A stretch of 5,413 bases of DNA from an uncultured Ruminococcus sp. (lineage in GTDB: Bacteria > Bacillota > Clostridia > Oscillospirales > Acutalibacteraceae): the NCBI GenBank assembly GCA_902772755.1, contig CACYCD010000048.1, forward strand, positions 1 through 5,413, given 5' to 3'. This document shows, piece after piece, positions 1 to 4,779 of this stretch; positions within the stretch are counted from its first letter, which is position 1; the number at the start of each line of letters is the position of its first letter. Under the pieces are notes generated by a model, which made no database searches, had not been told where the DNA came from, and saw only the letters and a program-made list of their open reading frames with translations. A program made the position numbers and the translations under genes.

Positions 1-1812
1 CTTTCTCATCTCCCTGCCCAGCTCAGTGCGGACGGGGATATTCTGCAGGTTCGGCTCGGTGGAGCTTATCCTGCCTGTGCGTGTTTCGGTCTGGTTGAAG
101 GACGAATGAATCCTGCCGTCCTCGCCTATCACCTTGAGCAGTCCCTCGCAATAGGTGGAGCTGAGCTTTGCAAGCGTTCTGTACCTCAGCACCATATCGA
201 CCACGGGGTGCTGATATCTCAGCTCCTCCAGCACCTCGGCATTTGTGCTGTAGCCTGTCTTTGTCTTTTTTTTGCAGGGCAGACCCAGCTTTTCAAAGAG
301 GGCAACACCCAGCTGTTTGGGCGAATTTATGTTAAATTCCTCACCGACCTGAGCGTAGATCTCCGCCGTCAGCTCCCCTATCTCAGCTTTGAGCCGTTTG
401 CCGAAGTCCTCTATGCCCTGTTTATCGACCTTAAAGCCAAGATTTTCCATTCTTGCCAATACTCTTGCAAGCGGTATCTCGATTTCACTGAGGAGCTTCT
501 GCTGACTGTTTTCTTCTATTTTTCTGTTCAGCACACGGCAGAGGTTCGGTATTACCGAAATATTTTTCAGCAGCTCGTCCTCTCCGTTTTTCAGCTCCAC
601 GGAATACTCGGCATTGAGCCGTTCAAGCTCATAAGAGGTGGAGGACGGATTGAGCAGGTACGCCGCAAGCGTTATGTCAAACACGAGGTTCTCGATCTCA
701 AAGCCGCTCCTGTCCGCAAGTGCAAACAGCTCCTTCGAGCTGTAGACCAGCTTTTTGGCAGGCGACCTGAGAACCTCCTCCACCCTTGAAGTCTTGATAA
801 CCTTATCATCGGTGACAATATACAGGCAATCGGTCTGATGTTTTTGGCAGAAGATGAAAATTTCATCACCAAGCTCAGGCTCCGCTTCTTCCTCATAGAC
901 GTAAAACTCCGCTTTGGCAGGCTCTGTTACAGTGCAGGGGTTTTCTTTTAATTCAAACCTGCCGATAAGCGAAAACAGCTCCAGACGGCTCATCATTGCC
1001 GCCGCTTCCTTGGGCTGTGTGCAGTTTATTACATAACTGCTTATGTCGGTATCTATGGGAACATCAAGCCGTATCTCGCCTAACATACGGCTCATAAAAG
1101 CATTGTCCCTGTCGGCAATGAGCTTTTTCCTCAGCGTGTCACGGATATCCAGCTGTTCGAGGTTTTCATATATATAGTCAAGACTCTTGAACCTTTGGAT
1201 AAGCTCGCCTGCACCCTTGGGACCCACACCCTTAACTCCGGGAATGCAGTCCGAGGTGTCGCCCTGTATAGCCTTGATATCTATGAGCTGACGTGGCTCA
1301 ACTCCGTAATCCTCCTGTATCTTTGCCTTGTCATAGAGGATAGCGTTAGCCTTCCCACCCTTGGTCGAGGCGAGTCGCACGGTCACACGCTCATCAATGA
1401 GCTGCAGGGAATCTCTGTCACCCGTGGCGATCACGCACTCATTGCCGTCAAGACTGCACCTGTGGCTGAGAGTGCCGAGGATATCATCCGCCTCAAAGCC
1501 CTCACAGGTCACCATTTTGTAGCCCAGCAGGGCAAGCAGGTCTTTGAGTGGCTGGAGCTGCTGATGAAGCTCCTCGGGCATACCCTTGCGGTTGCTCTTG
1601 TAGCCGTCATACGCTCTGTGCCTAAAGGTAGGAGCTTTCAGGTCGAAGGCTATTGCGACCGCATCGGGGGAAACGTCCTCCTGAATTTTCAGAAGCATTG
1701 TCAAGAAGCCGTAGATGGCATTTGTATACAAGCCGTCCTTGGTGGTCAGAGGGCGTACACCGTAGTACGCCCTGTTAAGTATGGAATTTCCGTCAACTGC
1801 CAATAATCTCAT
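1..1812 (-). CDS. polA: DNA polymerase I, N-terminal 604 residues (runs off left edge)
   Basis: DNA polymerase I fills gaps and removes RNA primers in replication and excision repair. The frame is open from the ATG at 1812 to position 1. Residues 1-290 are a 5' nuclease domain: MRLLAVDGNS with the first metal Asp at 8, GFEADD at 105-110, GDRD at 131-134, and a helix-hairpin-helix with GDTSD at 184-188 and PGVKGVGPKG at 191-200. Residues 300-430 match the 3'-5' exonuclease position, but the DxE motif and the later catalytic Asp are not visible, so proofreading is probably lost, as in many Gram-positive and Thermus enzymes. Residues 440-604 begin the polymerase domain and include TRTGRISSTEPNLQNIPVR. 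By comparison with the family, about 270 residues with the catalytic palm lie outside the window. The start at 1812 is preferred over the ATG at 1818 because AAGGTG lies 6 nt upstream of it. This is probably the host gene. Confidence 0.97.
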   Translation of the reverse strand, partial: MRLLAVDGNSILNRAYYGVRPLTTKDGLYTNAIYGFLTMLLKIQEDVSPDAVAIAFDLKAPTFRHRAYDGYKSNRKGMPEELHQQLQPLKDLLALLGYKMVTCEGFEADDILGTLSHRCSLDGNECVIATGDRDSLQLIDERVTVRLASTKGGKANAILYDKAKIQEDYGVEPRQLIDIKAIQGDTSDCIPGVKGVGPKGAGELIQRFKSLDYIYENLEQLDIRDTLRKKLIADRDNAFMSRMLGEIRLDVPIDTDISSYVINCTQPKEAAAMMSRLELFSLIGRFELKENPCTVTEPAKAEFYVYEEEAEPELGDEIFIFCQKHQTDCLYIVTDDKVIKTSRVEEVLRSPAKKLVYSSKELFALADRSGFEIENLVFDITLAAYLLNPSSTSYELERLNAEYSVELKNGEDELLKNISVIPNLCRVLNRKIEENSQQKLLSEIEIPLARVLARMENLGFKVDKQGIEDFGKRLKAEIGELTAEIYAQVGEEFNINSPKQLGVALFEKLGLPCKKKTKTGYSTNAEVLEELRYQHPVVDMVLRYRTLAKLSSTYCEGLLKVIGEDGRIHSSFNQTETRTGRISSTEPNLQNIPVRTELGREMRK

Positions 1813-1818
1813 ATTCAT

Positions 1819-1848
1819 CACCTTAAAAAATCTTGTAGGTCTATTATA
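1819..1848 (-). promoter_or_regulatory. polA -10 box and ribosome binding site
   Basis: On the minus strand a perfect TATAAT (1848-1843) lies about 30 nt upstream of the polA start. The best -35 at 17 bp spacing is a poor TTTATT, so the promoter is only moderately supported. AAGGTG at 1824-1819 is the likely Shine-Dalgarno sequence. It sits 6 nt from the ATG at 1812 and directly touches the ATG at 1818, so it decides the start. Unlike the three phage-type promoters in this window, this one has no GAAY-N4-GTTC-like site. Confidence 0.5.
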
Positions 1849-1881
1849 ACTCAATATTAAAATTTAATAAAGCGGTTTGGG

Positions 1882-1895
1882 ATAATATATATTAT
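1882..1895. repeat. 14-bp perfect AT palindrome in the endolysin-polA gap
   Basis: ATAATATATATTAT is a perfect palindrome between the endolysin stop (1912) and the polA promoter. It contains no GC and is not followed by a U-run on the minus-strand RNA, so it is a poor rho-independent terminator. It could be a weak stem, a protein-binding site or chance in AT-rich spacer. No other terminator-like hairpin is visible between 1813 and 1911. Confidence 0.35.
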
Positions 1896-1911
1896 TCTTA
1901 CAATTATTTGT

Positions 1912-2829
1912 TTATTTGAACTCGAAATTTGTTGATTGTGTCGGGGAGTAGTAGTACCTGCCGTTTCGCCTGAGGTAAAGCTGACCCTTGTACTTGCCGT
2001 GAGTGATGGTGCAGAGTACGGTAAACCTTTTCTCCTTTTTTATGACCGTCCTCGCTTCAAGGGCAGTCTTTGACTTGTTGAGCCTGAACACGGTACTGCC
2101 CTTGGGCAGCAGCACTGTGGGATATTTTGACAGGCTCGACTTCTTGAGCCGTGAATTTACCACCCACACCCTGACACCCTTGTACCTGACAAGACTCCAG
2201 CCGTACCCGTCATCTGATATCCACTGAACCACCTTGCCCTTGGGAATGACAAGCTTTCTCTGCACACTGCCTGCAACGGGGTCATGCTCAGCCCTCGCAT
2301 AACCGCCTGCCTCGGCAGAGGTCTTGACCTTTGTGTAGTTGTGGCTGATCTCGGCTTTGAAGCGTGTCCAAAGTGAGATATCTCCCCCCACCCAGCCGTC
2401 CCAGCCGGGGCACAGCTTGTTGCACACGTCATAATGCCTGACTACGTGGCTTGCGGGAATGCTGTAGTGCTTCATCAGCTTTTTTGTGAGGGCAACGGTG
2501 TTTAGGAACGTCTGCTCCGAGATCCTGCCGTCTGTTGAGCACATCTCAATGCTGATGGAATTTCCGTTTTTGCAGGCGTCAAACAGCCGTCCGCCGTAGT
2601 CAACACCCACCGCCCACGCTGTATTGTCGGGGTCAACGACCTCATAAACGGTGCTTTCGTCAACAAAAAAATGTGCGGAAGCATCTCGGTACACGTCTCG
2701 GAAATAGACTGCATTGGCTTGGGCAGTGTCGGAGGTGTTGCCCGTGTAGTGGATCACAATGTACTTTCTTCCTGTATTGCCGTAATTAAAATTTACCTTG
2801 GTGTGGTCTTTTATCAGCGTGTAACTCAT
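1912..2829 (-). CDS. Phage endolysin: N-acetylmuramoyl-L-alanine amidase (Amidase_2) with SH3-like C-terminus
   Basis: A 305-residue zinc amidase expected to cut the bond between N-acetylmuramic acid and L-alanine in peptidoglycan, lysing the cell once the holin opens the membrane. Residues 20-160 are the Amidase_2/PGRP domain. The zinc ligands fit H27 (IVIHYTG), H132 (VVRHYDV) and C140 (NKLCPGWDG), and K138 is placed like the catalytic Lys of T7 lysozyme. Residues 187-230 (KLVIPKGKVVQWISDDGYGW, then WVVNSRLKK) look like a bacterial SH3 wall-binding module. Residues 236-296 may be a second, diverged module. There is no signal peptide, which fits holin-dependent export. The ATG overlaps the holin stop as ATGA, and GAGG sits 4 nt upstream. 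The protein is intact. The amidase call is firm; the cell-wall ligand is not known. Confidence 0.95.
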   Translation of the reverse strand: MSYTLIKDHTKVNFNYGNTGRKYIVIHYTGNTSDTAQANAVYFRDVYRDASAHFFVDESTVYEVVDPDNTAWAVGVDYGGRLFDACKNGNSISIEMCSTDGRISEQTFLNTVALTKKLMKHYSIPASHVVRHYDVCNKLCPGWDGWVGGDISLWTRFKAEISHNYTKVKTSAEAGGYARAEHDPVAGSVQRKLVIPKGKVVQWISDDGYGWSLVRYKGVRVWVVNSRLKKSSLSKYPTVLLPKGSTVFRLNKSKTALEARTVIKKEKRFTVLCTITHGKYKGQLYLRRNGRYYYSPTQSTNFEFK

Positions 2830-3251
2830 TTGTCCTCGTCCCTTCCCTTCAAAATGTCTATAGCCCTTAACACCGGCTTGGGCATCGGCACTCCCATCAA
2901 ACCGCAGTTTTCGGTAATGCTTATCAACTCGTTGATGCAGAAGCCGATTATCACTGCATCGTGTATGTAATTTGTGCCTGTCAGCAGGTCAAGCCTGTAG
3001 GCTGTCAGCACTATCAGCAGGGCAACAGCCTTACGGCACAGACCCTTCCAACCGGCACGGCTCTCCAGTCCGCCGTGCTGCGACTTTTTGGAAACACGGA
3101 ACACGCCGGCACAGATCATACCGGTCAAGTAATCAGCCGTCATAAAAATCACCAGGGTAACAAGTCCCGTTGACCAACCGCCGAATGCCGATGTCACCGC
3201 ACTTCCGACCAAGCCCGACACAGTGCAAAAAATATCCTTGATCACTATCAC
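2826..3251 (-). CDS. Phage holin, toxin-secretion/phage-lysis (phage_holin_4) family
   Basis: A 141-residue membrane protein expected to form the lesion through which the downstream endolysin reaches the wall. Hydrophobic segments are near residues 28-50 (containing MTADYLTGMICAGVF), 72-90 and 98-115. The family-typical pattern is DYLTG, then a basic KKSQHGGLESRAGWKG loop at 55-70, then INELISITENCGLMGVPMPK at 106-125, ending in the charged tail KGRDEDK. Length is normal for the family. The start is GTG. The frame opens at GTG 3251, but AGAGGTGAT lies just upstream of a second GTG at 3245, which may be the true start (139 residues). The stop overlaps the endolysin ATG by 4 bp, implying translational coupling. 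It is the first gene of the lysis operon, driven by the promoter at 3307-3335. Confidence 0.93.
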   Translation of the reverse strand: MIVIKDIFCTVSGLVGSAVTSAFGGWSTGLVTLVIFMTADYLTGMICAGVFRVSKKSQHGGLESRAGWKGLCRKAVALLIVLTAYRLDLLTGTNYIHDAVIIGFCINELISITENCGLMGVPMPKPVLRAIDILKGRDEDK

Positions 3252-3271
3252 CTCTGATCTCGCTGTTGACT

Positions 3272-3325
3272 GGAATAAAATTTCTTGGAAACTTTATTCT
3301 ACTATCATTGTAGCACACTTGTTCC
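3272..3325 (-). promoter_or_regulatory. Putative operator sites at the lysis promoter
   Basis: Three related sites overlap and follow the promoter. On the minus strand GGAACAAGTGTGC (3325-3313) fills the spacer and abuts the -10. AGAATAAAGTTTCCAA (3300-3285) begins 6 bp after the -10, over the likely transcription start. On the plus strand GGAATAAAATTTC (3272-3284) is a third, inverted copy. All fit GAAY-N4-(G/T)TnC and match sites in the same positions at the other two promoters. A bound repressor would block polymerase. The likely binder is LexA or a LexA-like phage repressor, which is an inference. Confidence 0.6.
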
Positions 3326-3335
3326 AGGTTGTCAA
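3307..3335 (-). promoter_or_regulatory. Lysis operon promoter (TTGACA, 17 bp, TACAAT)
   Basis: On the minus strand the -35 is TTGACA (3335-3330), the spacer is 17 bp and the -10 is TACAAT (3312-3307): a near-perfect housekeeping sigma promoter. It starts directly after the replication-like gene and leaves a leader of about 50 nt before the holin GTG. The same two hexamers recur at the other two phage-side promoters in this window. Confidence 0.85.
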
Positions 3336-3362
3336 GGAGTTTTTGAAAATTTTGTTCGGAAC

Positions 3363-4145
3363 TTAATCAAATATGCTGAAATCCTCATAATCCGCCAAGT
3401 CGTAAGAGGGCTTCATCTCGTTGAAGGTTTCGGGTTCTCTCTTTCCCCTGGGCTGACGCTCGGTAGCGTTCCACTTTTGGAGCTGTTTTTTCCAGTCAAG
3501 TGGCTTGCCGGCATAAGTCCAGTTGTACTTGCTGTAGTGTCCGTAAAACTTGATCAGATCAACCTCAAGCTCGTTATCCACACAGTATTTGTACAGGTCG
3601 TCCATGGTGGGGCTAACCGAGTTTTCAATTTCAGGTGACTTCATTTCACGGTTGGTGCAGTTAAACTTAACTTCTTGAATTGTTGAATTATTAACTTCTT
3701 TATTTCTTAACTTCTTAACTTGTGGTTGAACGCCGGTTGGCTGAGGGTTGCACGAGGGTTGAACGGTGGTTGACTGTGGGTTATCAGCCGGTTGAACGTT
3801 GGTTGAAGGCTGGTTGCTCTCCTGCTCCGCACCTTGGTAGTAATTGTAATTAACTAACGTAATTACGGAAAATTTTGATGTTGGTTCGATGGTTATTGAG
3901 CCGGTTGACTTCAGGTTTTTTAACGCAGTCCTGACCTGCTGAACGCTCAGACCCAACTCATCTGCAAGCTTTGCCCTGCTGGTCACCAGCTGACCTCTTT
4001 TTACCGGTATGCCCTCGAACCTGCCGTCACGAAAATTTGCTTTCAACATCAAATGCAGGAACACATCCTTTGTTTCGGAATTTTTGTACCATTCCCAATC
4101 CATAAAAATTCTGAACACCTTTGCCCAGCTATTCTCAAGTGACAA
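3363..4145 (-). CDS. Winged-helix phage replication-type protein (DnaD-like / replication initiator)
   Basis: A 260-residue protein resembling phage-encoded replication initiators or DnaD-like primosome proteins. Residues 12-104 form a winged helix-turn-helix: WEWYKNSETKDVFLHLMLKA, then VKRGQLVTSRAKLADELGLS (48-67) leading into a recognition helix, and a wing ending SVITLVNYNYYQ. Residues 105-145 are a Q/P/N/T-rich linker with an 11-residue repeat. Residues 181-230 (DLYKYCVDNELEVD, FYGHYSKYNW, PLDWKKQLQKW) match the small helical C-terminal unit typical of these proteins. The start is TTG at 4145: GGAGG lies 9 nt upstream and an in-frame TAA directly precedes the TTG, so no earlier start is possible. 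The linker and following DNA hold repeats that may be an origin. A role as transcription regulator of the shared operators cannot be excluded. Confidence 0.8.
   Translation of the reverse strand: MSLENSWAKVFRIFMDWEWYKNSETKDVFLHLMLKANFRDGRFEGIPVKRGQLVTSRAKLADELGLSVQQVRTALKNLKSTGSITIEPTSKFSVITLVNYNYYQGAEQESNQPSTNVQPADNPQSTTVQPSCNPQPTGVQPQVKKLRNKEVNNSTIQEVKFNCTNREMKSPEIENSVSPTMDDLYKYCVDNELEVDLIKFYGHYSKYNWTYAGKPLDWKKQLQKWNATERQPRGKREPETFNEMKPSYDLADYEDFSIFD
3667..3721. repeat. AT-rich block with three identical 10-mers (candidate unwinding element)
   Basis: TTAACTTCTT occurs at 3667-3676, 3691-3700 and 3707-3716, with a partial fourth copy starting at 3715, directly beside the 33-bp repeats. The offsets are 24 and 16 bp. 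The 16-bp step changes the reading frame, so protein repetition cannot explain all copies. AT-rich direct repeats next to iterons are where origins usually melt. Origin function is inferred. Confidence 0.6.
3724..3822. repeat. Three 33-bp tandem repeats (candidate iterons)
   Basis: On the plus strand GGTTGAACG begins at 3724, 3757 and 3790, exactly 33 bp apart. Each copy continues as GGTTGAACGnnGGTTG and then diverges. The units encode the 11-residue repeat of the linker in the replication-like gene (QPADNPQSTTV, QPSCNPQPTGV). Direct repeats inside an initiator gene are typical of phage and plasmid iteron origins, for example lambda O. A purely protein-level low-complexity repeat is the main alternative. 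Confidence 0.75.
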
Positions 4146-4161
4146 TTACTTGCACCTCCAT

Positions 4162-4218
4162 ATAGAAAAATTATTCTTTGAACATAAGTTCTATATTCCA
4201 TTGTAGTACAATTATTCG
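4162..4218 (-). promoter_or_regulatory. Operator sites, including a perfect SOS-box core GAAC-N4-GTTC
   Basis: On the minus strand AGAACTTATGTTCAAA (4192-4177) begins 7 bp after the -10. It contains a perfect GAAC-N4-GTTC palindrome (4180-4191), the core of the Gram-positive LexA/DinR box. CGAATAATTGTAC (4218-4206) fills the spacer and abuts the -10. AGAATAATTTTTC (4177-4165) is a third, weaker copy in the leader. Repression by LexA, or by a phage repressor with similar specificity, is the simplest reading. Confidence 0.65.
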
Positions 4219-4229
4219 CAATCTGTCAA
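4200..4229 (-). promoter_or_regulatory. Promoter of the replication-like gene (TTGACA, 18 bp, TACAAT)
   Basis: On the minus strand the -35 is TTGACA (4229-4224), the spacer is 18 bp and the -10 is TACAAT (4205-4200). Transcription should start near 4193, giving a leader of about 48 nt with GGAGG at 4159-4155 before the TTG start. It is divergent from the plus-strand promoter at 4249-4277. Only 19 bp separate the two -35 boxes, so one regulator bound here could control both directions. Confidence 0.85.
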
Positions 4230-4248
4230 TAGAATTTTTAAAATTGGC

Positions 4249-4277
4249 TTGACAAACAGGAATAAAAGTTCTACAAT
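4249..4277 (+). promoter_or_regulatory. Promoter of the plus-strand structural-like operon (TTGACA, 17 bp, TACAAT)
   Basis: The -35 is TTGACA (4249-4254), the spacer is 17 bp and the -10 is TACAAT (4272-4277). Transcription should start near 4284, about 140 nt before the first start codon at 4426. The hexamers are identical to those of the two minus-strand promoters. Confidence 0.85.
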
Positions 4278-4300
4278 AGATATTGGAATAAATTTTCCAA
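4259..4300 (+). promoter_or_regulatory. Putative operator sites at the plus-strand promoter
   Basis: GGAATAAAAGTTC (4259-4271) fills the spacer and abuts the -10. GGAATAAATTTTCCAA (4285-4300), with TTGGAA/TTCCAA arms counted from 4283, covers the transcription start. Their placement relative to the -10 matches the other two promoters to within 1 bp, which supports one shared regulator. Confidence 0.6.
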
Positions 4301-4425
4301 ACGGCAGAGCTTGCGGAAGCACCGAAACAACTGTTCAGTGCTTCCCCGATCTCTGCACAGCCTGCCGAATACCCTTCTTATGTGGCAGGCATTCACAGAG
4401 GTAAATTTATTTTTAGGAGAATACT
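4301..4425 (+). promoter_or_regulatory. Structured 5' leader with two hairpins
   Basis: Hairpin 1 has an 8-bp inner stem, GGAAGCAC (4315-4322) with GTGCTTCC (4338-4345). An outer 6-bp stem, GCAGAG (4304-4309) with CTCTGC (4351-4356), lies beyond a symmetric 5x5 internal loop. Hairpin 2 has a 7-bp stem, GCCTGCC (4360-4366) with GGCAGGC (4384-4390), and a 17-nt loop. Neither is followed at once by a U-run, so they are not plain terminators. CTCTG at 4351 can instead pair with CAGAG at 4396-4400, and GGCAG at 4303 with CTGCC at 4362, so two exclusive folds are possible. AGGAG (4415-4419) is the ribosome binding site, 6 nt before the ATG. No known riboswitch class is recognised. Confidence 0.55.
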
Positions 4426-4779
4426 ATGATCAAATTACTTAATATACGACAGGCAGACGGCTGTAATGTGACTGTTGACCTGATTGCTGACACCAAAGCA
4501 GAGGTCACCGACAGCGAGATGACCGTTCAGGGGCTGAGCGATGATGCCGTCATCACCCTCGGCTCGACCCTGCTCACCACTGAGGGCAGTTACGCTCTGA
4601 GAAATTCCGACGGTGAATGGGTGTGGGACGATGACGAGGACGAACCCGAGGTACAGCCCTCAAACGCTTCTGTTCCGTCAGTGCTGCCGAACATTCCTAT
4701 TCAGAATAATGAGCTTGATGAGCCGATAGAGGACGCTCTCACGGAGCGAGCAGAGGTGCAGGGCGAAGATGATAGGTGA
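4426..4779 (+). CDS. Small acidic protein of unknown function, first gene of the structural-like operon
   Basis: A 117-residue protein that I do not recognise as a named family. Residues 1-67 look like a compact beta-rich domain: MIKLLNIRQADGCNVTVDLI, a short turn-rich stretch, then YALRNSDGEWVW. The pattern of a short beta domain ending in a W-x-W strand is seen in small proteins near tail-fibre genes of Firmicute prophages. From residue 68 it is very acidic (DDDEDEPEVQP) and probably disordered, with a P/S/N-rich stretch and the charged end EVQGEDDR. There is no signal peptide or membrane segment. AGGAG lies 6 nt upstream of the ATG. The last 11 bp overlap the next gene, so the two are probably translated together. 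It may be a small structural protein or chaperone for the downstream protein. Confidence 0.75.
   Translation: MIKLLNIRQADGCNVTVDLIADTKAEVTDSEMTVQGLSDDAVITLGSTLLTTEGSYALRNSDGEWVWDDDEDEPEVQPSNASVPSVLPNIPIQNNELDEPIEDALTERAEVQGEDDR

Noticed and set aside
266..273. Run of eight A (minus strand) inside polA as a programmed frameshift site
   Set aside because: The polA frame is intact through it and no downstream stimulatory structure or alternative product is apparent.
106..789. Long open frame on the plus strand (227 codons)
   Set aside because: It lies fully antisense to polA, whose minus-strand frame has unmistakable family motifs; no ribosome binding site or recognisable domain.
1195..1806. 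Long open frame on the plus strand (203 codons)
   Set aside because: Antisense to the 5' nuclease domain of polA; it is a mirror of the real gene.
1813..1818. ATG at 1818 as the polA start
   Set aside because: AAGGTG directly abuts it with no spacing, while the ATG at 1812 has the normal 6-nt gap and gives the usual MRLLAVDG N-terminus.
3133..3318. Small minus-strand frame overlapping the holin start
   Set aside because: It would start near the -10 of the lysis promoter and run out of frame through the holin; the holin frame has clear family motifs.
3345..3357. GAAC-like site just upstream of the lysis -35 (GAACAAAATTTTC on the minus strand)
   Set aside because: The half-sites are 5 bp apart rather than 4, and it does not sit at the shared position relative to the promoter.
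3285..3638. Plus-strand frame of 117 codons
   Set aside because: Antisense to the lysis promoter and the 3' part of the replication-like gene; no ribosome binding site or family resemblance.
3724..3822. 33-bp repeats considered as a CRISPR array
   Set aside because: The repeats are directly adjacent with no unique spacers, are in coding frame, and diverge in their second half.
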